Positions 1 to 7,315 of a stretch of 17,159 bases of DNA are shown here, piece by piece (the first letter of the stretch is position 1; each line of letters opens with the position of its first letter). The position numbers and the translations under genes are program-made. A model generated the notes under the pieces. The model was not told the origin of the DNA. It worked only from the letters and a program-made list of their open reading frames with translations, and searched no databases. Source of the stretch: Eubacterium sp. CAG:252 (GTDB lineage: Bacteria; Bacillota; Clostridia; Lachnospirales; Lachnospiraceae). The stretch is from positions 5,919 through 23,077 of the forward strand of contig FR886304.1 in assembly GCA_000436535.1 (NCBI GenBank), written 5' to 3'.

Positions 1-45
1 CAGCCAGCACCAACGCAGCCAGCACCGACACAACCGGTACCAACA
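1..45 (+). repeat. 15-bp tandem repeat encoding a Pro/Thr linker (3 units)
   Basis: Three consecutive 15-bp units (1-15, 16-30, 31-45) encode QPAPT, QPAPT and QPVPT. Units 1 and 2 are nearly identical and unit 3 is more diverged. The array probably continues upstream of the window. Such coding minisatellites usually vary in copy number and lengthen a linker between domains of a surface protein. Confidence 0.75.
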
Positions 46-564
46 GTTTCAAAGGTGTATATTCCTGCAGGGGCAGAGGCTAAACCAAAGGTTGCAAAAG
101 ACCATAGTGAAAAAGATATTCTTATACTTGAGATAGGAAGCAATGGAGGCTGGGGAAGTGATTATCAGACACTTATATTACAGTATGATAATATTATACT
201 TAATTCAGGCTGCGATTATTATATAATAGTAGGTGATACAGATGACCCTGGTACATCTATTGGAGATAATAATCAGGGTGAATATAACGAAGATGGTTCA
301 TATATTGGTATAGGTGATACATCGTGGGAGGCTGCTTTAAGAGAGGCTTATGGTGCACATTTCTTTAATACAAGAACCTATATTATACAGAATGGTCTTA
401 GCCTATGCGGATTAAGTACAACTACACAGGATCTTGAAAACTTTAAGAGGGGTAATATATCAAAGCAGTTAAGATACGACTGGACACATTTTAATGCGTA
501 CGGATATTATGTTAAGGGCGTTGGCATATATGAAAAGGGAAAAGAGTTGGGATACTGGAACTAA
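1..564 (+). CDS. SGNH/GDSL-type hydrolase, C-terminal part (5' end outside window)
   Basis: The reading frame is open from base 1, so the gene begins upstream and the GTG at 55 need not be its start. The visible part starts with a Pro/Thr/Gln linker of five-residue repeats (QPAPT, QPAPT, QPVPT), typical of secreted or wall-associated Clostridia enzymes. A compact domain follows. G46-S47-N48 of the fragment resembles SGNH block III (GxN), and D160-W-T-H163 near the end resembles block V (DxxH), which carries the catalytic Asp and His. Block I (GDS) should lie upstream and cannot be seen. Family knowledge suggests a serine esterase or lipase acting on an acyl or acetyl ester; the substrate cannot be read. 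The protein ends in GYWN. The next gene starts 48 bp downstream on the same strand. Family fit is moderate because only half the motifs are present. Confidence 0.6.
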   Translation, partial: QPAPTQPAPTQPVPTVSKVYIPAGAEAKPKVAKDHSEKDILILEIGSNGGWGSDYQTLILQYDNIILNSGCDYYIIVGDTDDPGTSIGDNNQGEYNEDGSYIGIGDTSWEAALREAYGAHFFNTRTYIIQNGLSLCGLSTTTQDLENFKRGNISKQLRYDWTHFNAYGYYVKGVGIYEKGKELGYWN

Positions 565-612
565 ACTTTATTTGCTAATTGTAATAATGAATACAGGAAA
601 GGTAACGACACA

Positions 613-2094
613 ATGAATGACAACAGAGAAAAGTTCGCATCCAGATTAGGATTTATACTTGTATCAGCAGGATGCGCAGTAGGATTGGGCAATGTATGGA
701 AGTTCCCTTACATATGCGGAAAAAACGGAGGGGCAGCATTTATTGTCATATATCTGTTATGTCTGCTTGGATTAGGACTTCCTATACTTATATGTGAGTA
801 TGCTATAGGAAGAGGAAGTAACAAGAGTCTTGGAAGTGCATTTAAGGCTCTTTCACCAGAGGGAACAAGATGGCATCATTTCAGATGGGCAGCTTATGCG
901 GGTAATTATCTTCTGATGATGTTTTACACTATGGTCGCAGGCTGGATGCTTAACTACTTTGCATACAGCTTATCAGGAAAGCTCACAGATAAGAGTGTTG
1001 ACGAGATAGGCGGGGAGTTCTCACAGATGCTTGCTTCTCCGGGAATTATGACATTCTGGACATTTGTTGTTGTACTTGTAAGTATAGGCGTGTGTTCACT
1101 TGGTCTACAGAAGGGTGTAGAGAAGATAAGCAAGGTTATGATGATTCTCTTATTAGCGCTTATGGTTGTTATGGCAGTGAATTCAGTTATGCTTGAAGGA
1201 AGTGTTGAGGGACTTAAGTTCTATCTTGTGCCAGACTTTAACAAGATGAAGGAGCAGGGTATAGGAAATGTTGTGTTTGCAGCGATGTCACACGCATTTT
1301 TTACTCTTGGACTTGGTATAGGTTCAATGGAGATATTCGGAAGTTATCTTTCCAAGGACTGTAAGCTTACTGGCGAGTCAATAAATGTAGTTATACTTGA
1401 TACAGTAGTTGCACTTACAGCAGGTATTATTATTATTCCTGCATGTTTTGCATATGGTATTAACCCGGGTGCTGGTCCATCACTTTTGTTTATAACACTT
1501 CCAAATGTGTTTAACCAGATGCCGGGTGGTCAGTTATGGGAAGTATTATTCTTTGTATTTATGGCATTTGCGGCGCTGTCAACAGTAATCGCAGTATATG
1601 AGAATATTATAGCCATGACTATGGACTTGTTCGGGTGCAGCAGAAAAAGAGCCTCTATAGTCAATCTGTTCGTTATAGCAGCACTTTCTATGCCAGCCAT
1701 ACTTGGTTACAATGTGCTTTCAGGAATAGAGCCTATAGGTGCAGGTACAACACTTATGGACTTAGAGGACTTTATAGTATCTTATAACATACTTCCTCTT
1801 GGTTGTCTGTTATTTGTGCTTTTCTGTACAAGAAAGAACGGCTGGGGATATGATAACTTCGTGGCAGAGGTTAATGAAGGAAATGGTCTTGCATTTCCTA
1901 AGTGGATGAAGCCATATATGATGTACATACTTCCAGTTATAGACCTTGTTATATACTTTAAGGGATATTATGATATGTTCAAGCCACAGGGTACTAAGGT
2001 GGTATGCATATGGATGACTATTGCGGTTGTTCTTTCACTTCTTGTATTCTGGATAGCTGCCGGACATGGTAGTAAAGATAAAAGCAAAATTTAA
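613..2094 (+). CDS. Neurotransmitter:sodium symporter (NSS/SNF family) transporter
   Basis: This 493-residue membrane protein has about 12 predicted hydrophobic helices. Family knowledge makes it a Na+-coupled importer of amino acids or related compounds in the cytoplasmic membrane, with the LeuT fold. The N-terminal segment matches LeuT closely and even keeps its numbering: R11 (extracellular gate), A22, and G24-L-G-N27, where N27 is a sodium/substrate ligand, followed by WKFPY and KNGGAAF. TM6 carries the unwound motif region (SHAFFTLGLGIGSMEI, about 226-241), and the segment with YLSKDCKLTGES precedes TM7. The last two helices lie at about 433-450 and 461-483. The start has an AGGAAAGG site at 595-602, 10 nt before the ATG. 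It sits 48 bp after the SGNH gene with no clear terminator, so it may be co-transcribed. The substrate is unknown. Confidence 0.93.
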   Translation: MNDNREKFASRLGFILVSAGCAVGLGNVWKFPYICGKNGGAAFIVIYLLCLLGLGLPILICEYAIGRGSNKSLGSAFKALSPEGTRWHHFRWAAYAGNYLLMMFYTMVAGWMLNYFAYSLSGKLTDKSVDEIGGEFSQMLASPGIMTFWTFVVVLVSIGVCSLGLQKGVEKISKVMMILLLALMVVMAVNSVMLEGSVEGLKFYLVPDFNKMKEQGIGNVVFAAMSHAFFTLGLGIGSMEIFGSYLSKDCKLTGESINVVILDTVVALTAGIIIIPACFAYGINPGAGPSLLFITLPNVFNQMPGGQLWEVLFFVFMAFAALSTVIAVYENIIAMTMDLFGCSRKRASIVNLFVIAALSMPAILGYNVLSGIEPIGAGTTLMDLEDFIVSYNILPLGCLLFVLFCTRKNGWGYDNFVAEVNEGNGLAFPKWMKPYMMYILPVIDLVIYFKGYYDMFKPQGTKVVCIWMTIAVVLSLLVFWIAAGHGSKDKSKI

Positions 2095-2199
2095 TAGTAA
2101 TAATAAAAAAATAAAGTTGTAATAAATAAAAAGCAGTAAATAAATGATAAAAATGTGGAGATAATCCGGATGAAGCAGCATATATAAAGGAGAACAGGC

Positions 2200-2835
2200 A
2201 TGACTAAGAAACAACTGGCGTTAGAGGTTATAGAACGATTAAAAAAAGAATATCCGGATGCTGGCTGTACGCTTGATTATGATGATGCGTGGAAGCTGCT
2301 TGTAAGCGTAAGGCTTGCAGCCCAATGCACAGATGCAAGGGTAAATGTAGTTGTACAGGATTTGTTTGCGAAGTATCCGTCAGTAGCTGCACTTGCCGAA
2401 GCTGATGTTTCAGATATAGAAAGAATAGCTCATCCGTGTGGACTCGGAAAAAGCAAGTCTCGCGATATAAGTGCCTGTATGAAAATGCTTCATACACAGT
2501 ATAATGATAAAGTGCCTGATACCATGGAAGAGCTGTTAAAGCTTCCGGGAGTGGGAAGAAAGAGCGCTAATCTTATAATGGGTGATGTATTTGGAAAGCC
2601 AGCCATAGTGACAGATACGCATTGTATAAGGCTGTGTAACAGAATTGGTCTTGTAAAAGATATGAAAGAGCCAAAGAAAGTAGAGATGGCTTTATGGAAG
2701 ATTATACCGCCAGAAGAGGGCAGTGATATGTGCCACAGGCTTGTGATACATGGAAGAGAAGTGTGCACAGCAAGAACAAAGCCTTATTGTGATAAATGCT
2801 GTCTTAATGATATATGTAAAAAAAATATAGTGTAA
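2200..2835 (+). CDS. nth: Endonuclease III (DNA glycosylase/AP lyase)
   Basis: This is a base-excision repair enzyme that removes oxidised pyrimidines and cleaves at the abasic site. The 211-residue length matches E. coli Nth. The helix-hairpin-helix motif LPGVGRKSAN contains catalytic Lys121, and VTDTH contains catalytic Asp139, equivalent to E. coli K120 and D138. A C-terminal [4Fe-4S] loop has cysteines 189, 197, 200 and 206, giving C-x7-C-x2-C-x5-C, one residue longer in the first gap than E. coli's C-x6-C. The start ATG has AAAGGAG at 2187-2192 about 7 nt upstream. truA follows 39 bp later, suggesting a short housekeeping operon. Confidence 0.96.
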   Translation: MTKKQLALEVIERLKKEYPDAGCTLDYDDAWKLLVSVRLAAQCTDARVNVVVQDLFAKYPSVAALAEADVSDIERIAHPCGLGKSKSRDISACMKMLHTQYNDKVPDTMEELLKLPGVGRKSANLIMGDVFGKPAIVTDTHCIRLCNRIGLVKDMKEPKKVEMALWKIIPPEEGSDMCHRLVIHGREVCTARTKPYCDKCCLNDICKKNIV

Positions 2836-2864
2836 GTGTTAAGGTTTTTTAACATTTATAAAAT

Positions 2865-2868
2865 GGAG
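2865..2868 (+). promoter_or_regulatory. Shine-Dalgarno site that fixes the truA start
   Basis: GGAG lies 6 nt before the ATG at 2875. Longer in-frame starts (GTG at 2836, ATG at 2863) lie upstream of or overlap this site and have no good ribosome binding site of their own. Confidence 0.7.
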
Positions 2869-2874
2869 AATGAT

Positions 2875-3618
2875 ATGAATAATTATAAGATGATAATATC
2901 ATATGACGGAACAAGATATTATGGCTGGGAACATCAGCCTAATACAGATATGACTATTCAGGGTAAGCTTGAAGGTGTCCTTTCACAGATGGTAAATGAA
3001 GCTGTTGAAGTGATAGGTGCTGGAAGAACTGATGCAGGTGTACATGCAAAGGGAATGGTCGCCAATGTTCATATAAATACAGATATGACAGAGGAGCAGA
3101 TATGTGATTACATGAATAAGTACCTTCCGGAGGATATATGTGTTCAGGAGGTAAGAATAGCCTCAGAGCGTTTCCACAGCAGATACAATGCTATGGGGAA
3201 AACTTACTGCTACACCTGTTATGTTGGGGATAAAAAGCCTGTATTTAACAGGAAGTATGTGCACATAACAGGTAAAATGCCAGATGTTGAGGCTATGAAA
3301 AAGGCGGCAGAATATCTTGTCGGTGTGCATGACTTTGCAAGCTTCTGCGGCAATCCCAAGATGAAAAAGTCGACAGTGAGGGAAATATATTCAATCGATA
3401 TAGCACTTAAGGGTTCATATCTTAATATGACATATCACGGTTCGGGATTTCTACAATATATGGTAAGAATATTATCGGGAACACTTCTTGAAGTGGGATT
3501 TCATAAGAGAACGCCAGAGAGTATGACAGAGCTGCTCGATGCTAAAAACAGGGCACTTGCTGGCGCAACTGCACCAGCAAAGGGATTGAGCCTGCTTAAA
3601 GTACATTATGCAAGGTAG
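2875..3618 (+). CDS. truA: tRNA pseudouridine(38-40) synthase
   Basis: TruA isomerises uridines 38-40 of the tRNA anticodon arm to pseudouridine in the cytoplasm. From the ATG at 2875 the protein has 247 residues, normal for Gram-positive TruA. The N-terminal strand IISYDGTRYYGW and the catalytic loop GAGRTDAGVHA, with nucleophile Asp53, are diagnostic. The motifs ERFHSRYNAMGKTYCY and FLQYMVRILSGTLLEVG also match the family. The ATG at 2875 is preferred because GGAG sits 6 nt upstream; a GTG at 2836 would add 13 poorly supported residues. It follows nth at 39 bp and converges with the minus-strand gene that ends at 3687. Confidence 0.95.
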   Translation: MNNYKMIISYDGTRYYGWEHQPNTDMTIQGKLEGVLSQMVNEAVEVIGAGRTDAGVHAKGMVANVHINTDMTEEQICDYMNKYLPEDICVQEVRIASERFHSRYNAMGKTYCYTCYVGDKKPVFNRKYVHITGKMPDVEAMKKAAEYLVGVHDFASFCGNPKMKKSTVREIYSIDIALKGSYLNMTYHGSGFLQYMVRILSGTLLEVGFHKRTPESMTELLDAKNRALAGATAPAKGLSLLKVHYAR

Positions 3619-3686
3619 GTATCATATAAGTGGAATGACACATTTATATAATATTGATAATTATGACAGACCTGCGGGGGTAATTA

Positions 3687-4460
3687 TCACATAAACTTAG
3701 AACGCCATCTTAAGGCTTCATCACGGTACTTGCATGCGATATCCATAAGCTCATTATATTGTGAAGTGATACTGTTTATAACTGCTGCCTGTTCGTCAAT
3801 CTTAGCCTGACAGGCAGCTAATTTTTTCTGATAGGTGTCTGTCAGAGCTTCTATTCTTGAATTATTGCTGTCATTTAATGAAGCAATTCTTTGATCACAT
3901 TCTTTTAATACAGTATTTCGTATATCTTCCTCATTTTTAAGCTCTTTAATATGTCCGATTTCTTCAATAATAAATATCCTGCCAGCGGCATATAGAATAA
4001 GTCTGTTACCAGCCTGATATATATGGTATCCTGTTATGTTATTCATACAGTCAGGAAGAGTGACAGGCATGTTATCTGGGCTTTCATTTGTAAGTGAAAG
4101 TGATATACACTGTAGGGCTGTGTGATTAGTAACGGGATTATTTTTCAGGTAAAAAAGAAGCAGCGAATTATTACATCTGCCTATATATGGGTGATACAGC
4201 GAAGGTGTATCAGTTCCATTTACAGTATAAATGCTTTTACTCTCCATAATGTTTTTAACATAAAGAAAATTGTCGGTTGCTATGTAGGTATAGTAAAGAG
4301 TGTCATTGTATATACATTCGTTAAGGTGTGACATATAATCGGTGGCAAGGATTATAGGACGTTCAAGACCTCCAAAGTGGGCTATTCTTAAGAATATATT
4401 TGAACCGGCAGCATAGATTATAAGCTGTCTGTTATTGCCGATAGAATACACATTTGACAT
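3687..4460 (-). CDS. Hypothetical protein: propeller-like repeats plus C-terminal coiled coil
   Basis: I do not recognise this 257-residue protein. It has no signal peptide and no membrane helix. Residues 1-170 look all-beta, with short strand-turn-strand units such as NDTLYYTYI and NNSLLLFYL. Two segments are clear internal repeats: NRQLIIYAAGSNIF at 10-23 and NRLILYAAGRIF at 152-163. This fits a small propeller or WD/kelch-like closed repeat, which is inference. Residues about 174-252 form a charged heptad-like coiled coil ending in WRSKFM. The start ATG at 4460 has an AGAGG site just upstream on the minus strand. It is divergent from the cysteine-rich gene at 4567, 106 bp away, so the two may be linked. 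The function is unknown. Confidence 0.75.
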   Translation of the reverse strand: MSNVYSIGNNRQLIIYAAGSNIFLRIAHFGGLERPIILATDYMSHLNECIYNDTLYYTYIATDNFLYVKNIMESKSIYTVNGTDTPSLYHPYIGRCNNSLLLFYLKNNPVTNHTALQCISLSLTNESPDNMPVTLPDCMNNITGYHIYQAGNRLILYAAGRIFIIEEIGHIKELKNEEDIRNTVLKECDQRIASLNDSNNSRIEALTDTYQKKLAACQAKIDEQAAVINSITSQYNELMDIACKYRDEALRWRSKFM

Positions 4461-4528
4461 AAGACGACCTCTCAGCCAGAGACATAATACTTACTAAAAT
4501 GTATGGTAGCACATAATTATTTAGAACA

Positions 4529-4534
4529 TATAAT
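4529..4534 (+). promoter_or_regulatory. Putative -10 box for the cysteine-rich gene
   Basis: A perfect TATAAT lies 32 bases upstream of the ATG at 4567, in the 106-bp divergent spacer. No convincing -35 hexamer sits 16-18 nt upstream (GTAGCA at 17 nt), so this is only a candidate. Confidence 0.35.
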
Positions 4535-4566
4535 ATAGTAAGAATGAATAAAGGAAGGAATAAAGC

Positions 4567-5487
4567 ATGGCCAGATGCAAATGTAAAAAAGGTGGCTGCT
4601 GCACAAAGATAGTCAGCGATGTTGTTTCTAATATGCCTAATGGATGCTTTGATGTGTGTACCAATCCTATATGTGGTTCACCGGGTGAGTTAAGCCTTTT
4701 TGCTCCGCTTATATATGACCAGATAGGTATCAACCTGTGTGCCACATTCCCTGTAGGTGTGGATATATCTGCTGAATATCCGACAGTTACTAATGCAACA
4801 GCCAGTGTCATAGATATTGCCTATTCTTATGGAACGGATAATGTTGTCATAACACAGATACCGGGAAGACCAAACTGTTATTCGGTGAAGCTTTCCAATC
4901 TTACGGTAACATTTGCGATTAACGTATATGATGAGAATTGCAGACTGATAGCAACTGAATATCCAACAGCAGTGTATCTTCCTGCTGATACAACGGCTGC
5001 AACCTACGATGAGGATGTCAATCCAACATCAGTTGAGTTAGAGATATTTGCGCCTTACGGAGTGTCATATAACAGTAATGCTGGTGGTACACCAGCATAT
5101 ACACCAGCGCTTAATTATATAGGTTTCCTGTCAAGTGATAACGGAATAACACAGGGACTTAACCTGTATGCTATTCCAAAGGTGCTTGACCTTGACACAA
5201 CCACAGACGAAGTGACAGTAGGCTTGTCGCTCATACTCCAAAGCCTGTACTATGCAGGATACAGGGTTGCAAGTGCAGGAAAGATAGTTACCCCAAAGGG
5301 CAGTATTGTATCTGAAGAAAATTCGGATGAGTTAAAGTTTGTATGTGGCAATCTTCTTAATCTTGCCATTAAACCACTTGACCTTAGTCCTCCACGTTGT
5401 GAGGGCAATCTTAAGAATGACTGCGATACAGGATGTCAGTCGATATGTGAGGAAGACCTGCCACAGTGTCCTTCGGGTTCGTTGTAG
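4567..5487 (+). CDS. Hypothetical cysteine-rich protein (16 Cys, clustered at both ends)
   Basis: I do not recognise this 306-residue protein. Cysteines occur at 4, 6, 11, 12, 27, 31, 36, 58, 104, 125, 260, 278, 286, 290, 294 and 301, so both tails are cysteine-rich (CKCKKGGCC at the start, CDTGCQSICEEDLPQC at the end). The middle (about 60-240) is cysteine-poor, beta-rich and Thr/Val-rich, with a small Gly/Pro/Ala loop near 172-181. There is no signal peptide or membrane segment. Terminal clusters around a beta core could mean disulfide cross-linking into a coat or shell layer, or metal binding; both are speculation. The start is well supported: AAGGAAGG at 4551-4558, 8 nt before the ATG. 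Its closest partner is the divergent gene at 3687-4460. Confidence 0.8.
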   Translation: MARCKCKKGGCCTKIVSDVVSNMPNGCFDVCTNPICGSPGELSLFAPLIYDQIGINLCATFPVGVDISAEYPTVTNATASVIDIAYSYGTDNVVITQIPGRPNCYSVKLSNLTVTFAINVYDENCRLIATEYPTAVYLPADTTAATYDEDVNPTSVELEIFAPYGVSYNSNAGGTPAYTPALNYIGFLSSDNGITQGLNLYAIPKVLDLDTTTDEVTVGLSLILQSLYYAGYRVASAGKIVTPKGSIVSEENSDELKFVCGNLLNLAIKPLDLSPPRCEGNLKNDCDTGCQSICEEDLPQCPSGSL

Positions 5488-5497
5488 CTTAAGGGTG

Positions 5498-5593
5498 GAG
5501 AAAAGGCGTAAGATATTCTTTGCAGCAAAAAGAAACACTTATACCTGATTACGGAATACGTAGAAAATGCATAGGATATTCTTTGCGGTAAAA
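5498..5593. repeat. Imperfect 33-bp direct repeat, two copies 63 bp apart
   Basis: The copies at 5498-5530 and 5561-5593 match at 27 of 33 positions and share the core GATATTCTTTGC. They lie between the stop of the cysteine-rich gene and the terminator of the convergent chemoreceptor gene. No coding role is visible. They may be remnants of a local duplication or a dispersed repeat. Confidence 0.6.
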
Positions 5594-5638
5594 TTAACCG
5601 GATAAATATAGAAAATACCAATATACTTCATAAAAATG

Positions 5639-5672
5639 TCCCGGATAACGGTAAAATGCCTGTCATCCGGGA
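5639..5672 (-). terminator. Intrinsic terminator of the chemoreceptor gene
   Basis: TCCCGGAT (5639-5646) pairs with ATCCGGGA (5665-5672), and a few inner pairs can extend the stem. On the minus strand the hairpin is followed by CATTTTTA, a short U-tract. The plus-strand side is A-rich rather than T-rich, so it mainly serves the minus-strand gene whose stop is at 5738. Confidence 0.65.
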
Positions 5673-5737
5673 TAAAATATAAATAAAATAGGGAGCTTAG
5701 TATTATCATAAACTATCAGCTTGAATATATAATCAAA

Positions 5738-7150
5738 TCAGACCTTCTCAAAAGCGGTAATCTGTGTAATAGCCTTATATCCAAGAGCCTGCATCTTATT
5801 CTGGAAACGGCGCAGTGCGTTGTCAAATTCTTCGTATGCATTGTAGGTGTCATTAAAGTATGACATAGCCTTATCTGTATCACCGTCTTCCTTGGCCTGC
5901 CATGAAAGTGTTGCATACTTATGGAGGGCTTCGTGAGTATGGACAAGAGATATATATTCTTTGCTGTGTAAAAGCTGTTCATCAGATACGCTGTTAAGCC
6001 ACTTGCCAAGCTTACAGCCAGAAGGGTTATCAACCTGTTTTATAAGGAGGTGTTCAAAACCTACGATATTATTGTATACACGCCACGTAAGTACGAAATG
6101 GTCGACTTCAAATACACGTAACCAGTCCTGGTCTGTTATCTGTGAACAGCCACGTACAAGGTCACTTCTTGTTTTATCAAGGTAACGTCCAACCTTGAAT
6201 ATACGTCGTCCAGTCTGAAGACAGTCGTTAGATAAAGTGTTGTAACTCTGGGAAATATTTTCAATCTGTTTAGAAAAAGCACGGGTAACCTTAGTCTGTG
6301 TATCAATATCGTCAAATATACTGTCTACACGTTCACGGATACTGCTTATTTGTTCATTCATCTGTTCCATGGATAATATGGATTTCTCGACTTTTGAATT
6401 ACCATCTGCAAGACTTAATGTTGTTTCATCCATAGCAAGGGCAAGTTCATCAATATTCTCTTTTAATTCAGAAACATACTTTACTATATCCTCAGCGGAT
6501 TCAGAAGTATTACTAGATAACAGACGCACCTGGTCAGCAACAACGGCAAAGCCCTTACCAGCTTCACCAGCTCTTGCAGCCTCAACAGATGCATTGAGTG
6601 CAAGAAGATTACTCTGGTTGGAAACCTTTTTAACAAGGTCAACAATCTCTTCGATCTTACCAATCTTTCCTTTAAAGTCCTGAACACGCTTATTAATAAC
6701 TTCTATACGCTTGGATGATTCGGTAACAGCATGTACACTGTCATTCATATCAATAGTTACATTCTGTGATACAGAAAGAACATCATGGGTGTTATCGCGG
6801 ATATGTCCTATGGCTTCTGATATATTGTCGATAGAATTCTCAAGATGAAGACCAGCAGTTTCCATACTTTTAATAGACTTAGTCTGTGACTCTACCTGTT
6901 CAAATGTATCTTTCATAAGACCATTATCGCCAATGACTTCCATAGTTTCATTAAGTCGCATAACAACGGGATTATTGACCTGCTTTATAGAAAGCAGCAT
7001 AGCATTAAGCTTATCACCGATAACGGGATCATTAAATGACGAGACACTTAAATCACTGAAATCGCCCGCTATAATATTATCAATAGAAACTAATAGTTGT
7101 TGTGCATCATTGTCTGATAACACCTGATTTTCTTTTTTTCTGCCAAACAT
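5738..7150 (-). CDS. Soluble methyl-accepting chemotaxis protein with C-terminal CZB zinc-binding domain
   Basis: This is a cytoplasmic chemoreceptor of 470 residues without membrane helices or a periplasmic domain. The conserved signalling hairpin tip, which contacts CheA and CheW, lies at about 178-209 (SNLLALNASVEAARAGE, then GKGFAVVADQVR). Residues about 346-451 form a CZB domain. The expected three-His/one-Cys zinc site is present as His351 (VDHFVLTW), Cys379 (SGCKLGKW), and His406 and His410 (HEALH). In other bacteria CZB receptors sense zinc or oxidants such as HOCl. The N-terminal 100 residues are helical and have no recognised sensor. The ATG at 7150 is chosen because AAAAGG lies 9 nt upstream; a TTG at 7168 would add 6 residues but overlaps that site. 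No che genes are nearby, so it is an orphan receptor. Confidence 0.92.
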   Translation of the reverse strand: MFGRKKENQVLSDNDAQQLLVSIDNIIAGDFSDLSVSSFNDPVIGDKLNAMLLSIKQVNNPVVMRLNETMEVIGDNGLMKDTFEQVESQTKSIKSMETAGLHLENSIDNISEAIGHIRDNTHDVLSVSQNVTIDMNDSVHAVTESSKRIEVINKRVQDFKGKIGKIEEIVDLVKKVSNQSNLLALNASVEAARAGEAGKGFAVVADQVRLLSSNTSESAEDIVKYVSELKENIDELALAMDETTLSLADGNSKVEKSILSMEQMNEQISSIRERVDSIFDDIDTQTKVTRAFSKQIENISQSYNTLSNDCLQTGRRIFKVGRYLDKTRSDLVRGCSQITDQDWLRVFEVDHFVLTWRVYNNIVGFEHLLIKQVDNPSGCKLGKWLNSVSDEQLLHSKEYISLVHTHEALHKYATLSWQAKEDGDTDKAMSYFNDTYNAYEEFDNALRRFQNKMQALGYKAITQITAFEKV

Positions 7151-7159
7151 ACACTTTAT

Positions 7160-7165
7160 CCTTTT
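7160..7165 (-). promoter_or_regulatory. Shine-Dalgarno site that fixes the chemoreceptor start
   Basis: Read on the minus strand this is AAAAGG, 9 nt before the ATG at 7150. It overlaps the codons that would follow a TTG start at 7168, which makes the TTG start unlikely. Confidence 0.6.
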
Positions 7166-7300
7166 CAATTATAATTTAACCATATTCACGATATTGTCTT
7201 AAGTATTATAACATAACTTAGGTAAAAATGCATTATAATTATTAAGAAAAGTATAAAAAAACTGTGCATTTGTACAAAAATGTATGATGCGTAAAATAAA

Positions 7301-7315
7301 AGTATTGCAAATACT
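7301..7315 (-). terminator. Weak intrinsic terminator after the KDG kinase gene
   Basis: On the minus strand AGTATT and AATACT form a 6-bp stem with a 3-nt loop, followed by TTTTATTTT. The stem is AT-rich and overlaps the kinase stop codon (7314-7316). It is a candidate only, and some read-through into the chemoreceptor gene is possible. Confidence 0.4.

Noticed and set aside
3656..3688. Terminator hairpin between truA and the convergent hypothetical gene
   Set aside because: GATAATTA/TAATTATC is only 8 AT-rich pairs around a 17-nt loop and has no U-tract on either strand.
5949..5970. Third copy of the 5498/5561 repeat core (ATATTCTTTGC)
   Set aside because: The match is short and lies inside the chemoreceptor coding sequence, where it encodes part of the CZB domain; probably chance.
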